64,000 nucleotides of DNA from Chromera velia (lineage: Eukaryota > Sar > Chromeraceae): positions 1 to 64,000 of the forward strand of contig JAHBMJ010005105.1 of assembly GCA_018398765.1 (NCBI GenBank). The letters run 5' to 3'. How positions within the stretch are numbered: the stretch's first letter is position 1; each line of letters starts with the position of its first letter. The notes under the pieces are model-generated. The model saw only the letters and a program-made list of their open reading frames with translations. It made no database searches and had not been told where the DNA came from. Positions 1-13,133 of this stretch are shown here, in pieces. Position numbers and translations under genes: made by a program.

Positions 1-2
1 TG

Positions 3-143
<141 letters not shown>

Positions 144-757
144 CTAGTGTCTGTGGAGCGCTACAGACCTAGACTTAGTATGACTGGTTACTGCATAAGA
201 ACTGTCAGTTCGGGAGTCTTGTAGTACCAAAGCTATCAGTCAGGACAGTTACACAGACAAGACGAGCATGCACGTGAGTGGAATTAATTCTGATATTAAT
301 TCCAATACAGATACAACATTAGGGGCGCGCCCATAGAACGACATAGGCATGGACGGACTTGAATGCAAGCTTAGTACTCAACTTAGTGCATGACTGGAAA
401 GACGCTTTCAGGATAATCTTACTCTTTGACTTAATTCATTACAGCATGATTAGCTCGGGCGATCAACTCCGGCTAGAGCGAACAACTACATATCGCAATG
501 TAACGATGTCCGGCCTTAGTTCTTCTGGGTCTTCGCTTCCCTTACTTAAGTACGTTTGCCTCTCTAGGCCTGGCGTTAGTCAATTAGCGATCGATCAAAG
601 TTCCGTCTGCATCACCCGGTCTCGGAGTCCATGTCATGTGGCTTTGGTCGGTATCTAGGTTTCTGACCCTATGGTGTACGCTTCTAAGGCACAAACTTAT
701 GCCGGCGCCTAGGCCTGGCGGTGAGCTCAATATCATCATTTTTCGTCCAATAATAAA

Positions 758-772
758 ACCCTCAATCATCAT
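758..772 (+). repeat. accctcaatcatcat motif, copy 1
   Basis: A 15-base motif also found at 41117-41131, 61511-61525 and 63215-63229, always on the plus strand and often running into (ATC)n. It probably marks the end of a dispersed element. Confidence 0.5.
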
Positions 773-877
773 TTTCCTCCAGTGCTGTGAGGATTCAAAC
801 ATGAGTTTAACAAAACAGTGAGTTACCTGGCAAATTCATATCCATGTCTCTTCTTAAAGTCCTTGAGTAGTGCGGTT

Positions 878-970
878 CATGCTGTCTAAACCTTCAGAAT
901 GACTGCCTGCGCTAACCCCAAGCGGCCCTAACGGGCCGCCTGCGGCACCCCAGGCAGTCAGGGGGTCTTT
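878..970. repeat. GC-rich dispersed repeat, copy 1
   Basis: The copy starts with catgctgtctaaacc at 878-892. It continues into a GC-rich, partly palindromic block (CGGCCC ... GGGCCG, then GCCTGCGGCACCCCAGGCAG). A related block in opposite orientation occupies about 2600-2725. The shared 15-base end and the similar GC-rich core suggest a dispersed element rather than chance. Confidence 0.5.
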
Positions 971-1267
971 TTGCATTCTTTTTATAGTGTAAAAAACGTT
1001 GAAAAAAGTTTAAAAATACCTTTATTCTAGGATTTAGTATCTGAACACAACTTTAAAGATTTATTTACAATACTTCAAATTGAATCAATAAATCAAAATT
1101 TTTATATAATTCTAGATATATTATTTTATAGAAAAGTATTAAATCAAATTTTCTAAATAATTTTCCAGAATAAATTTCCACTCTGCGATAAGTTTATAAA
1201 CAATGCAAAGCTGCATGTGTTATTTTTTGTTTACTTAGATTGGCACCTCTCAGACAAGCTTGAAATC

Positions 1268-2158
1268 TTATGCCTCATCATGGTAGTAAGGGACACAGGC
1301 ATCAATTGTCTGTCTAAATGTTCTGTGGCGGTTCTCTTCAGCTATAGCCTGTTCTTCTGTTATGTCCTCCATGTGAAACACCTTTCTCCGTTCCTCTACC
1401 TCTTCCCTCTCAGATTCTTTTTCTGCCGTAATGCCATTTGCTGAAAAGGACATGCCATCAGGCAGACGCCCCACCTCCCTCTCCTTTCTGAATTGCTCTG
1501 CTTGATTCATATTTTTAGGGGGTGCAAAATGTGCCACTTCCCACTAAAAAAGGCGTGGCGCAGGCATTGACCACATGGCTCGCTCGCCCGCCGTCATTAG
1601 ATCGATAGAGGAGGGATTCTACACGTGCGCAAATCGCTCCACATGTTGCGCTATGAGCACGGTGGTTGGGAAGTACCGGAGCCAGTCCGTCAGCCCCCCC
1701 CTTCTGGACATCTCTGCAAAACAAACCCTCTCTGCATCGCGATCGGCCTTCACCACTCTTAAATTAAGTTTCTAGGCGATCATAGTGTGGGGCATTGTGG
1801 ACAGGGGATTGGGGGGATTGAAAAGAAGGTGGGTGATGGAGGCTCCCTCTCCTACCCAATGCAACAGCTCAACAGAGTCAAGAAGGGGCATATGCAGCAC
1901 CACAGTCTCCCCCATCAGCAACCCCCGCATGGCTACTTCAAATGGAATCACGTAGTGATCTCTTACTACCATGACTGCCATGACTACCATGGAAGACTGC
2001 TTCTGTTTCTGTTCGGGGGCTTCGGACTCCACATCGATAATCTCGGTATCCTGATCATAACAAGGACTTGCATTCTCTTTTCCTAGAATTGGTGTCTCAC
2101 CCCCCTTCGTTTTCTGTCTCTTTGTGGGAGGCTTGCCTGTAAATCCGAAGGCTTGCAA
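1268..2158 (-). pseudogene. Possible degraded coding region, unknown family
   Basis: Three consecutive minus-strand stretches have protein-like composition: about 2158-1772 (basic N-terminal part, then a hydrophobic segment), 1760-1610, and 1537-1268 (charged, Glu/Arg-rich helix-like segment). They are separated by stop codons and frame changes, and I found no splice sites that join them cleanly. This could be a decayed host gene or a fragment of a mobile-element protein. I do not recognise the family. Chance open frames remain possible, so confidence is low. Confidence 0.25.
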
Positions 2159-2599
2159 CCTACTCTGCTACATTGCAGTTAGCTGGGCAGGCAGCAAGTG
2201 GGAAGGCCGAGTGCGGAATTATCAATCAGTGCAGTCAGTAAGCAGGAAGGCCAAGTGTGGAATCAATCAGTGAGTTAATCAATGGATGTACAATGATGTG
2301 CAATGATGTGCATCTCCAGTGACAAGAGTGAGAAGAGACGAAAGTTGAAAGCAACCATCAACTTAATGTGTATCCACTGGTATCTATCGCTGATCGCGAC
2401 CGCCGAACAAAAAGTTGCTGCCGGTCTGCATGACCCGGTCGGACCTTTGATGCGCGGCATGCACGTATAGATTGCGAGGTCGCGTCGGTGCGTCCCTCGT
2501 GCGAACCCAGTTGAGCGCGTGCACCGTGGTTTGTGATGACAAGCTCGGTGCCTTCGGTACCGACCTTCGCCCCAGGCAACTCTCAACAACTGCGTGGGG

Positions 2600-2725
2600 C
2601 TTCGCCCCAGGCAGCTCAAAATAAACTTAGGCAAAACCACCTGGGGTCGCCTCAGGCGGCCCTGGCGGGCTGCCTGCGGCGTGCCTGGGGTACCCTAGGC
2701 GTCCCAGGCAGGTTTAGACAGCATG
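2600..2725. repeat. GC-rich dispersed repeat, copy 2 (inverted)
   Basis: This copy ends with ggtttagacagcatg at 2711-2725, the reverse complement of 878-892. Its inner part again has GGCGGCCCTGGCGGG/CTGCCTGCGG-type sequence and CCCCAGGCAG modules. The two copies diverge in the core but share motif order when one is inverted. Confidence 0.5.
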
Positions 2726-5138
2726 GTGTGGTTACAAGGGTTGTAAGATATAAAGTTTTTTCTCTTCTTTTCAGACTTTTCTCTATTTTTTTTTTTTTTC
2801 GTATGTTTTAGGTTTATTTGGGCTTTTGGTTCTGCATAAAAGAACGCGGCGTTGCAATGCCCCATCCAGACGCAATCTAACTCAATCTTTTTTCCTGTAT
2901 GCATTTAGTCTGCTCTTTTGGCTTTAGTAGGCTTTAGTCAGTTCAACTCGTTAATTAAAAGTTTATGGGGTTAAAGGGGTTTGATTTGCTTTGATCTCAT
3001 ATAACTTTATAATTGAGTTTCAACTTTTTTGATTTCTGTTAATGTTTTTTACCTAGAGAGCTGTGTAGTAGCATGTAATTGTATGCAAACGCTCCTTAAA
3101 TACGGATCTATGCGACGGCTATGCCAGCAACTAAACCTGGCGGTACCTGACGGCCGGTAATCGAACTCATTAATTATAATAAAATTTTATTAATCAATTA
3201 GCTAGTCAATTAGAGATCGAAGTTTTCAAGGGCGACCTCTAAAAGACAAAACGGTGAAAGTGTCCTGGGGCACCGATAAATCACTTATCACTTATCATTT
3301 ATTCTACAGAATCTTCTACAGTTTGACTATCAGTTTCACAACTTAGTTTATCGAGTATTCCTTCAGCTGAATTTACTAGAATTTACTCTTTTATCGATTT
3401 TGCGTGTGAAAAATCTTTGTATCAGTGTCAGACCGCGACTTTAGACTTTAGTGACAGAGTATGATACATTTGCATGGTTATATCTTAAGATGGTGAATCC
3501 GTCAATGATCTTTCGTGCACTTTCATGCGTACATATGCACGGCCCTGGGCACCGCCCTTTGGTCAGTCTCATGTACGTTTAATCATGCATGGATATGTGT
3601 GCACCGCTTTTCAGTCAATCTCACATGAGGATTCACGTAAGCTAACACCCGTCAGCAGAACGAAAGCCCGGTCTAAGTATCAGACGATAAGCCAGCAAGC
3701 AGCCATAGCATGATCGAAACAGGCAGGTAACGATGAATCCGATTTCAATTATGACTTTTTGTCAGCTGCAGAGTTCAACGTTACTCGATCAGATCAGCCT
3801 AGTATTTGATCGCGAACAGCCAGCCAGTGAGGTATGTTATTTGACAACCGGGGCAAGGACTGGATAAGAGTAATGTATCAATATTATTCCGCCTGTCAGT
3901 CAGTCAGTCAGTCGGTCGGTCGGTCGGTCGGTCAGGTCCGTCAGTCAACAGGTCTTTCTTTCTTCCTTTCCCACTTTCTCTCTTCTCATCTTTCCTTCTC
4001 TTTGGTTTACCGAACGATCAGAGCTTTGTTTTATTTATTGATTCATTCATTCATACAGCAATAATCCAGGCAGTGTCGTCCCTCTGTATGAGAGAAAAGA
4101 GCAGAATCGACTCAACGGCAAGGGCCATATTGAAGTGTCCATGTCGTTGATCTTTTATCTTCTGTCCCCTCCAGTCTGTGTTCTCTTAATTCTTCTTTCA
4201 CCCCCCCACCCGCCTACCACCCTAACAACCTGTCTGTGTGTAGGCACGCACTGACTGGGTGTGAAGAATTAATGAAGAAACATGCACAACCGAAGAAGAG
4301 ACGACCGTGCAGACAAGAAGAAAAATGATTCAGCTAGGTCTCGTCGAACACTCATTTCCCTGTTCGCGTGCACGTTGACTTCAGAGACAGTCAGAATGCA
4401 AACACGATGAGTGAGCGACGATCGGCCACGCGGACGAAAAAAGAGGACGATCAGAAAAGAGTTATTGAAAAAAGATCCGGCCATACACATGAAGAAACAG
4501 TGAGTTGGAAAATCGGTCAATAAATATTAGATATTCTACACAATTACAGAATCGAAACCGACCCTTGCATCAGCGTGTCAGACAAGAGGCCTAGCTGCCT
4601 TCCAAGAGAGACATGCAGTCAAACAGAAGTGAATGAAAGAAAGTAAACCTCGACCCCCCTTTGCGTGTTGTCTCGACTCATCTGCTCTCTAAGACTCTCT
4701 TCTTACTTGATGGTGTCCGTGCAAGAAAAAAGAAAATCAAAGCAGACAACGCCAGCAGGGGCAGAGAAAGAAACAGACAGCAGCAACTTCGGCATCTCTC
4801 TCTCTCTTTCTCTAGCTCTTTCTACAAAAAAAAAACTCGAAAAGATGACCCCACTCCAAGTGAACAGAACAGAATCGTTGCAAGGGAATGAGGAAAGAAG
4901 TACGTGGCAGAATGGAGAAACATAAGTGCCGACAGCGAAGAAAGGAGAGCAACTGAGGACGTCAGAAAGGCAGGGAAGGAAGTTCGAAGGAGTCCACTTG
5001 AAGAAAAAGAGAAAGAAGACAAAGACGAAAAAAAATCAAACCAGTGAGGCTCACGTGAACAGAAAGGGAGGACACACAACACGTGTTCGTTCCTTTGCGA
5101 GACGGTTCACACACACGCACGCACAGACGCACGCACAG

Positions 5139-5175
<37 letters not shown>

Positions 5176-5228
5176 TTTTCATACCCAGCTAAGAACGTCC
5201 TTGCTTGCTTGCTTCCACCTGTCCTCCC

Positions 5229-8200
5229 TCACACACCCAAGCCTCCTTCCCCCCCTGCCGCTGCAACGGGCTGAGCTTGTGCTCCCGGGTCGATCCGGGT
5301 CACCCTCCTTCTCATCTCGTCAACGGCCCGTGAGGTCAACCCAAGGAACGAGCGGGCAGTCACAACACTCCGACTGCTCACCCCACCAGCCTGCTGACCC
5401 CCCATGCCTCCCCCCTGTGTTCCCGTCGTGGTCTGCGCTGCTGCTGCTGCTGCAGAAGAAGAGCCGGCACCCGAGAAGGGACCGCAAAGTGAGGTGAGCA
5501 CTCCGAAGTGGACAGGAGCGGCAGTGGCAGCCATGCCTTCCTTCCGGGACCTCACGTCTTCTCCCTGCAGCCTCGCGACCATGCTCTGTACTCTCATCCG
5601 AGCTACTCCGTGCATGGCATATTTTCTGAAGGCACTCATGGACGAGGCAACAACCCAGATAGTCAAGAGGAAGATCAGGAAACACAGGGCAAACGCCGCA
5701 TGTCTCTGCACAGGCTGCTTGTTCAATGCCGCCCCTTCCTCGAGAGCAGTCGCGTTAGGGAACAGAAAGTCCAACGAGTGGAAGGTGTACGCAAGGAGTG
5801 CCGACTGCATCCCTGCGGTGAGAATCAGAAGCACCTTCAAAAGAGGCATCCACGGGCCGATGCCATCGGAGTCCACTGGAATGGGACGTCTGACGAGGTG
5901 GAACAGCTTCACAGAGTCCACCTGAGAGCAAAACAAGGGGGGGGATCAAAAGGGAGGCAGGGGGGGAAGGGAGAGAGGAAGGACAAATCAGCTTCGCTAT
6001 GCTAGGAGGCCTTTTCTTTCCGTTGATCTTCCCCACTGCCTTCATTCCCTTCCCAAGCTCCGCCTGTGCTTCCTCAATCAAATTCCCTTCGGATCAACTG
6101 CACCGCTGGTATCAAGTATACACATCCCACCTAACTGAAAGGGAAGTAAGAAGAAATAATGCATGCACATCTGTCTGTTCATTCAAAAAAGAAAGAAAAA
6201 GAATTAAGGAAAGGACGAACAGACAGACAGACAGACAGACAGACGGATAGACGGACAGACGGACCTTGGACTCCAACAAAAAGAAGAAAAGGCCCAACAC
6301 GGGGGCAATCGGGAAGGCCACGACGAAGAGGGTGATGAAGCAGAGACCCACGGTGACTTCATTGAAGTCCTCAAACAGGCCGTCCAGAGTCCCGGCAGGA
6401 CTGGTGTACTCCCCCTTCTGGAGCAGCAAAGTCGCCACTGCCCCTATCGGGACGTCCCCCCCCTCGGGTCCTCTGTTCCCCCCCTCATCCTTCGAAGAGG
6501 AAGGGGGACCCAGGGCGGCGCCGCCAAAGGGGGGTGGCCCCACTGTCTGGTCTCCCTGCAAGCATCCCAGCATGTTTGTGTGTTTCCTTGTTTGTCTTGT
6601 TCAGGCTCAGGCTGTGGATGGAAGTTATAAGAAAGAAATGCAATTCGTCGGTAAGTTTATCGCAAGGCAGAAATTGAAACCCGGGTGGCGAATCGACACA
6701 CGCGCAGAGATTCCCAAGAAGAACCAGATGAAAAGAACGAGAAAAGCGTCCACATTTTCCTTTCGAGAGACGGTCTATTTCTGGCAGGGTTCAAGGAGGG
6801 GGGCTTCCAATGACATTGGCATGTCGTAGGGTTTTGCAAGAAAAAACCCGAAGCACAGAACGTGGCGGCAAGAATCAAAAAAGAACAGAGAAGGACTACG
6901 TGGATGAAAAGCGAAGGGAACAGGGCACTCCAGAAGAAACAACAAACACAAAACCTGTCTGTGTGCTTGAACGACAAAACGAAAACGAGAGAGGGGGGAT
7001 TCATGTAAGATTAACAACCCACAGTCTCTGTCGGTGCCGCAGTTGAGATGGCAAATCCAGCGCCAGACACGGGAAGAGCTACCGTTCCGTTCCCTCCCCC
7101 CATACCCCCTATGTGTTCCGCCCCCCCTCCTGAAGACACAACCTGAGTCTTCACCTCGTTTTGCCCCCCTGCCTTCCCCCCGTCTTGGGTTTTCTTCTTC
7201 CCGCTGAATCTCGTTTTCAGCCAGAGCATCAAAGCAGGGAGCCCCAGCTCCAGGACGTTCAATCCGATTTTGATCATGTAAGAGGAGCCCAGCTGGATTG
7301 ACAGTTCCTCTGCGCATGAAGGTGCACGTTCGCATCTGCCTGTCTCCTGTTCCTGAATCACGCACGGCTCCACGAACCGGCTTTTCCCTCCGAAGTAAGG
7401 CGCGTCCGCGGGTTTCTGGATGCACCCCTCGATGCTTGGCTTCAAGAAAGCGGTGTAGAAAAAGGGGAAGAATCCGACCACAAAGTCGACTGCGAAGGTG
7501 CTCACCTGCACATAGGAGCAACAGTCACACAGACACAGACAGAGACATGTACCAAATGATCAAAAAAGGAACACATTACCTGAGATTGCAACATGGAATC
7601 GACTCCGATTGAAAGAAAAAGAGTGGGACATCAGAACTGCCTTGTGAACAGAAAATGAGAAGTCACGAACAACAATTTCCCCCCGACACCCTCCAGAGGT
7701 CGTGTCATTCACTTACAAAGAGAAGCTGGTCATGGGCCCGCTGGGTCTTCAGATTCGCCCACTCTGCCAATCTGGTTGTCACGATATTCCGGACCAAAAC
7801 CGAGAAGAATGCGTTGACGACGATATTCACAAACGACCAAAACAGAATGGCGTTTTGTTTCAGACCCCCCGGAGGATCGCCAGGATACCGCATCGTCCCA
7901 GGCGGAGCCGCCAAGTACTCTTCATGTGCTCTTTCAGCTGATTCCACTTCCCTCACCCAATCACTTCTGATTCTCGCGATTTCCAGCGAGATCGCGGCTG
8001 AGGCTGCCACACACACAGCCACGACGGCTATGCCCACAGTGACCCTGATAGCCTGAATCCAAGTCGGAAAGAAGACGTCCGTCTCGCTCTCATCCACAGG
8101 ACTTCTCTTGGAGTCGCCTCGGAATCCGGGGCTGCAGGCAGGCAGGCATCCATCCATCCATACGGTGGGCAGGCACATAGGCATCAATTAATGCGCGCGC

Positions 8201-8234
<34 letters not shown>

Positions 8235-11200
8235 ACATCACAGAGGTATGTATGCAGACGCATGCATCAATTACATGCACAGATTCTCTCTCTCTTTGTC
8301 TATCTGTCTGCCTGTCTCCCTCCCTCCCTCTCACTCTCTCACTCTTTCTCACACTCACGAACAGAGAGATGGAGGGAGAGCGCACCAGTCGTCCACCCAG
8401 GCACATTCCAGCCACACACACTTCTTGCACACTACTGACGAACCAGACTAGCCAACGAATCAACGAACAAACGAACCGAATTTTCGCGCCTCCCCGTTGC
8501 TCCTTCAGTCTCTGCATCCCCCACCTCTCCCGCAGCACCCACTGTCTATTCTCCCAGCCGTAAACCAAAACGGCCATCCAGAGCACCATGAGGAATCCGA
8601 ACAAGGCGTCCGACCCCATACGCACGTGATCGTCTCTGTCCCTGACCACCTGCTGGATGATGAACGCGGGAATTCCCACCACGGCTGCAGGGATCATCGC
8701 GAGGGTGATGAAAGCGAGGAGGGCGAAGTAGAACCCCACCTTCTCTCCGAAGTAGGTCCGCACAGAGTCCGACGGGATTTGCGGTTTGAAGGAGAGAATC
8801 ACCGCTGCATGCAGGAAGAGGGAGAACAGTTATGGAGGGGGCAAAGGAATGAAAAATGGAGAGAGATGGGACAGCAGGGGGGGAGAGAGAGACAGGGATA
8901 CACAGGGACACACACGGAGGGAGACAGAGAGAAGAGAGGGAGGCAAGGAGTGAAGGAAAAAAGGAAGGAAGGGAAGAGGGAGGAAAAGAAGGAACGGAAC
9001 GAAAAAACATGAGAGGGAAAGAGAAACGAATAAGGACCGACGCACCCCAGATTCGGGTGAGTACACAATTCCGTGAACACGCCTGTTTCTCTGAGAGTTT
9101 CTCCCACTCCTTCATGATCCCCTCTGCGGTGGGTGCCTCTGGCTTGACAGGCAAGCTCATGAGAGGCAGTCCCGACTCGGAGCTTTTCTTCATCGACGCT
9201 GCTGCCCCCTTCTTCCACTCCAAAAGGGAACGCCGGTGCCGAGCTTCGATTTGTTGGAGACGGCCGTCGAAAGACGCCGCAGAGAGCAGACGCTGCACGG
9301 AAAGAAGGAAGCATGGAGGTCAGTCTGTCTGTCTGTTTTTTCTTTTTTCTGTTTCATTTGTGGAACCACTTTTCTTTCTGCCGTTCCGTACCCGTCGATT
9401 GACCGACAAAGGACATCCATCCGTGCAAATATTTGTGCAGACAGACCGAAGCTCGCTGAAGTCTGTGCAAGGCGTCCGTCCAGCAACGAAAATTCCGAGT
9501 AAGACTCCAACAACAAGAGGCACCTCGAGAAGAAAGTCAAAAGACAAAAGAAGTCACTCAATGCATTCCCGTCCACCCTCCCATCTTGAGAGGGAGAGAG
9601 AGAGAGAGGGAGGGCGGGATGGAGGAAGGGGGGGAGAGAGAGAAAAAGAAGCTGACCGGGTCATCGAATTTGTGAAGAGAGTCGAGAGGGAAGAACGCAG
9701 CCGCGACCCCCTCACTGATCAGATGGTGACATCGGACCTGCATGTACGACCGAGGAGGAGGAGGACAGAAAGAAATTCAGAAAAAAAGGGAATTGAGACA
9801 GATATCTACACAAAATTGCTGAGTCTGTGCCTTCAGATTCATTCCATGCTGGGTACCAAACAAAAAGAGATTCACCCCAGCAGTCGCTGCCTCAAGGGGG
9901 TTGAAAGAAGCTTCCGGCAAAAGGGCACCGACGCACGCAAGTGTGCATTTTCTCCCCCCCCCCCGCCTTCCGACCTGTCTGGAGATGAGCGAGTGGAGCG
10001 TCTTGAGAACAGAGGAGGGGATTCCGATGGACTGAAAGTCTCCCCCCGTCTCCGCCGGCCTCCTGACGGTGTGTCTCTTCCAGAGGAGCTCCAAAGAAGG
10101 TTCAGGAGAAAAACGGGTGTACATCGGAGGAGGGGTTTCGTGGTGAAGCAGATTCCAGAGAGACTTCAGCTTGCTTCCTCTCTTTCTATTTGCATTCGCA
10201 ATCTGCATCAGAGATGTTGCGTCGAGGGTGGGGGAAGACATGCGAAGTCTGAGGAAGTCTTTGAACGCAGGCAGTACTCTGATCATTCTCCCATCCACCT
10301 TCTTCTGTAAATTCCCCGATACCCCCTTCCCAGTCTTCATCGGAGGTACAAGGCGACGTCTCACATAGGCCTGCACCCAGGAATCGGGCGCGTGGGTGAC
10401 CTCTCGAACAAGCATCTCCGCAACCCTCCGCGCCTCCTCATCGCTCCCCCCCCTCTTGAACTTTTCCTTCGCATCCATCAACAAAGTTTCCACCCTTGCG
10501 ACGAACATTGCATGTGCTCCTGGCGGCATCGTCTGCTGTGTCTGCTGTGGAGGGGGAGCCTCGGTGTCCCCTGCCGGCCCCCCCTCTACAGCAGGTGCGG
10601 GTGAAGAGGGGCACGATGGGTTCCTGCTCGAGCTCAGCTTCCCGTCAGCCTCACCCTCGACATCGTCGATCATTCGAAATCCTGTCTCGTTGAACCATTC
10701 GAGGAGGGAACTGAGAAGAGAAGGCAGCAGAGGGGAAAATGAGGAGGAAGACCCAGATTGACTCAACAGAGAACACACACACAGACAGAGAGAAAGAGGG
10801 GAAGCAATCAGAGAGGGCAGATTGAGAAGACCATTGGATAGATCGTTTTTCTTGAAACATACAACAAGACACGAGCCCAAGCGTTCAGAGGTAGCCAGAG
10901 ACTCCGAAATAAAGAACTGACATGCGTGCGAAAAAAGTATCACACATAAAACGCCTATTCCTCCCATGGGCCAAATATGTATGGTTTGGAATGTAGCTCG
11001 GTCAGCCGTGGTGACGCCGCACAAGAAAGGGTCGGGGCACCACGTAAGACCGAGCGGCTACGAAGCTCTGTGTCCGCCTGCCTTAGCACCGGAGTGTCAC
11101 ATTGCAACTAAGGTTGCTTCCTCTCTGGTGACTCTGGAGGCGTTGGAACTGTCTCCTCTCCTCTCCTCCCCTCTTGTTTCGCTAGCCTTCCATGTCACTC

Positions 11201-12459
11201 TCAGCCGCAGTTAGAGGGAAGAAGTGGACAGACAGAAAGACAAACAGGCAGGCAGGCAGGCAGGCAGGGAGAAAATTCCAAGAAGAGACCCACTGCATAT
11301 GCGAGACACAGACAAATCGAATATCTTCTCTCTCTGCGCACACAACCTCTCTCGCTGACATTGAACGAAGGAATGAAGGAAAACAAATCCAACCAAACTT
11401 CGAACAAACAGTCCCTCCCTCTACACTGACTGACTTCAATGCAGGGTTTTTCCTCAGGGTCGCAGCAGGCACCTCCCCCAACCTTGCCCCCGTCTGTCTG
11501 AGCAGCACCAGCACCTCTCTATCAAGCAGAGAGGGTCTCCGCTCGAAAAGGTCCAAATAAGCTTCGTGGAGGGGGATGTAGTCTTCAGAAGAGGGCTCGA
11601 GGGCTAGGGGGTCAGCACTAGAGGGGTCCAGTTCGTGCTCGAAATTCCCCCGCGCGGCTTCTCTGCGGATGTCCCCGTCATCTGCGCGAATGAGAATGTA
11701 GATGTGCCCCTTGTCACCCCCGTGTTCTTCTGGAGTCAGCACACGCACGTCCAGCTGGCAATGCACCACGAGTTTGGTGACAATGACACGCTGCATGAGC
11801 TCGAGGAAATTTCGGTTTCGGTTATAGGTGAACCCGTCGGAGGCGGTTGCCTCTTCCATCTGAAACGGGAAGGGGGTCCCGGAAAGCAGTTTTTTGCCCA
11901 CATGGATCCTTTGGGCTGATTGTTCTTCCTTGGAGAAAAACAACTCGAGCAGCTGTTCGGATGTGTGTGCCCGTTCTGTTTGTTTCTCCCCACTTCCCTC
12001 CACATAGCGAGATCTCAATAGCTCGGCAGCGATCTGCCGTCTCCGAGTGGCCAGAGCGTGACGGGTGCCGACTTTTGGGGCATCTCTTTTCCTGACCACC
12101 TCAGGAAGAGAACTGAAAGCCGCGATGAAAGCCTGTTTCTCAATCTCGAATCTTGCCTCTTGCTCTGATTTTCCGTTCAGAACAACCTCCTCGCCTCCAA
12201 AACAGTCATTGAAGATGTGAAGAGCCTTTCGAAGATCAATGGACTTCCTGTCCTTTCCTGGTTCTGAATTCTCAGGAGGGATTCCGTTCTTCAAGACAAG
12301 AACGTATTGCCACTCGTGTAGGGGAAATTCCGCAGCTACTGCGGCTTGACTGATGGCCCTGCTGCGTTTGTTGATGTCGAAACATCCCATGAAGCAGGCC
12401 TTGATGTCGCTCTCGCTCTCGAGGACAGGAGGGACATCTCCTTCCTCTCTCGCCTGCAT
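5229..12459 (-). CDS. Anoctamin/TMEM16 family membrane protein
   Basis: Putative Ca2+-dependent phospholipid scramblase or ion channel. I infer nine exons on the minus strand: 12459-11435, 10761-9975, 9737-9657, 9292-9046, 8804-8477, 8131-7717, 7505-7143, 6555-6265 and 5921-5229. All use GT-AG and the phases close exactly, giving about 1409 aa. The family block begins near residue 604 (VAAAFFPLD). RTYFGEKVGFYFAL at the first membrane helix is diagnostic, as are the FPIAP helix and LFHLVRRPIPV. The Ca2+-site acids appear kept: Glu1047 in helix 6, Asp1145 and Glu1148 in helix 7, Glu1177 and Asp1181 in helix 8. The N-terminal ~600 residues are far longer than usual and unassigned. The start is the first ATG of the long first exon; an extra 5' exon is possible. 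The gene is transcribed away from the ferredoxin gene. Confidence 0.88.
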
Positions 12460-13133
12460 TTTCCCGACAGATGGCACTTGGCACTCGCACCCTCTGTTCT
12501 TCTCTTTGCCAACGCAACACTGCCAACCGTCTACTCCCCTAAAGGGCAGATCAATCACCAAAAGACCAACTAGAACCTCTTAATTCTAGCCGACAGACAG
12601 ACCTCTCTCAGCTGACCCACCCAAATCTCACCCGTCTCCTGAGCCGCTTGCAGAGGAGGTCGCAGAAAGAACACAGGATCCAGCCGAGTTGGTCAGGTCA
12701 GATGATGAACACAAGTATATACACAAACCAGCGGTTGAAGAAGCTAACTGGTCCACTGCTTCGACTAAGTAGAGAAGTGCTCCGAGCTTTAAACTGCAGC
12801 TTTCGGCCCGCGCCGGGGTCCGCGCGCGCGACACAGTGATGGCAAGCGCGCGTCGAGGCCGGGGCCGAGTCTCGCCGGGGTCCTCATGGCCTTTTCTGTT
12901 TGGGGCCCAATACCCATTTGTTGGGCCCACGCAAGCTAGAGACGGCAACTCTGCAACAACTCCCTGTAACTGTCTCAGTGAGCTTCTTTCGCAGCCTTGT
13001 GGCCTCTGTACTCACCCTCCACTGTTGTGCACACAAAAGGCGGCAGGCTGTTCCGGATTGTTATGGTTATTTAGTTCTTCTCTCAAAGAGAGACCAGCCT
13101 TCCATCCACGTACCACCCCGTTAGCCTTACGCG
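12460..13133. promoter_or_regulatory. Divergent intergenic region, anoctamin/ferredoxin
   Basis: These 674 bp separate the start codons of two diverging genes and must hold both 5' ends. A strongly GC-rich, CpG-rich patch (about 12805-12885, with CGCGCGCG) sits in the middle. I see no clear TATA box. A shared bidirectional promoter is inferred from the arrangement only. Confidence 0.4.

Noticed and set aside
5404-6005. Plus-strand open frames opposite the last anoctamin exon
   Set aside because: The minus strand carries clear family sequence; these are shadows.
8856-10310. 484-codon plus-strand open frame
   Set aside because: It lies antisense to three confirmed anoctamin exons and is dominated by Arg/Glu from purine-rich introns.
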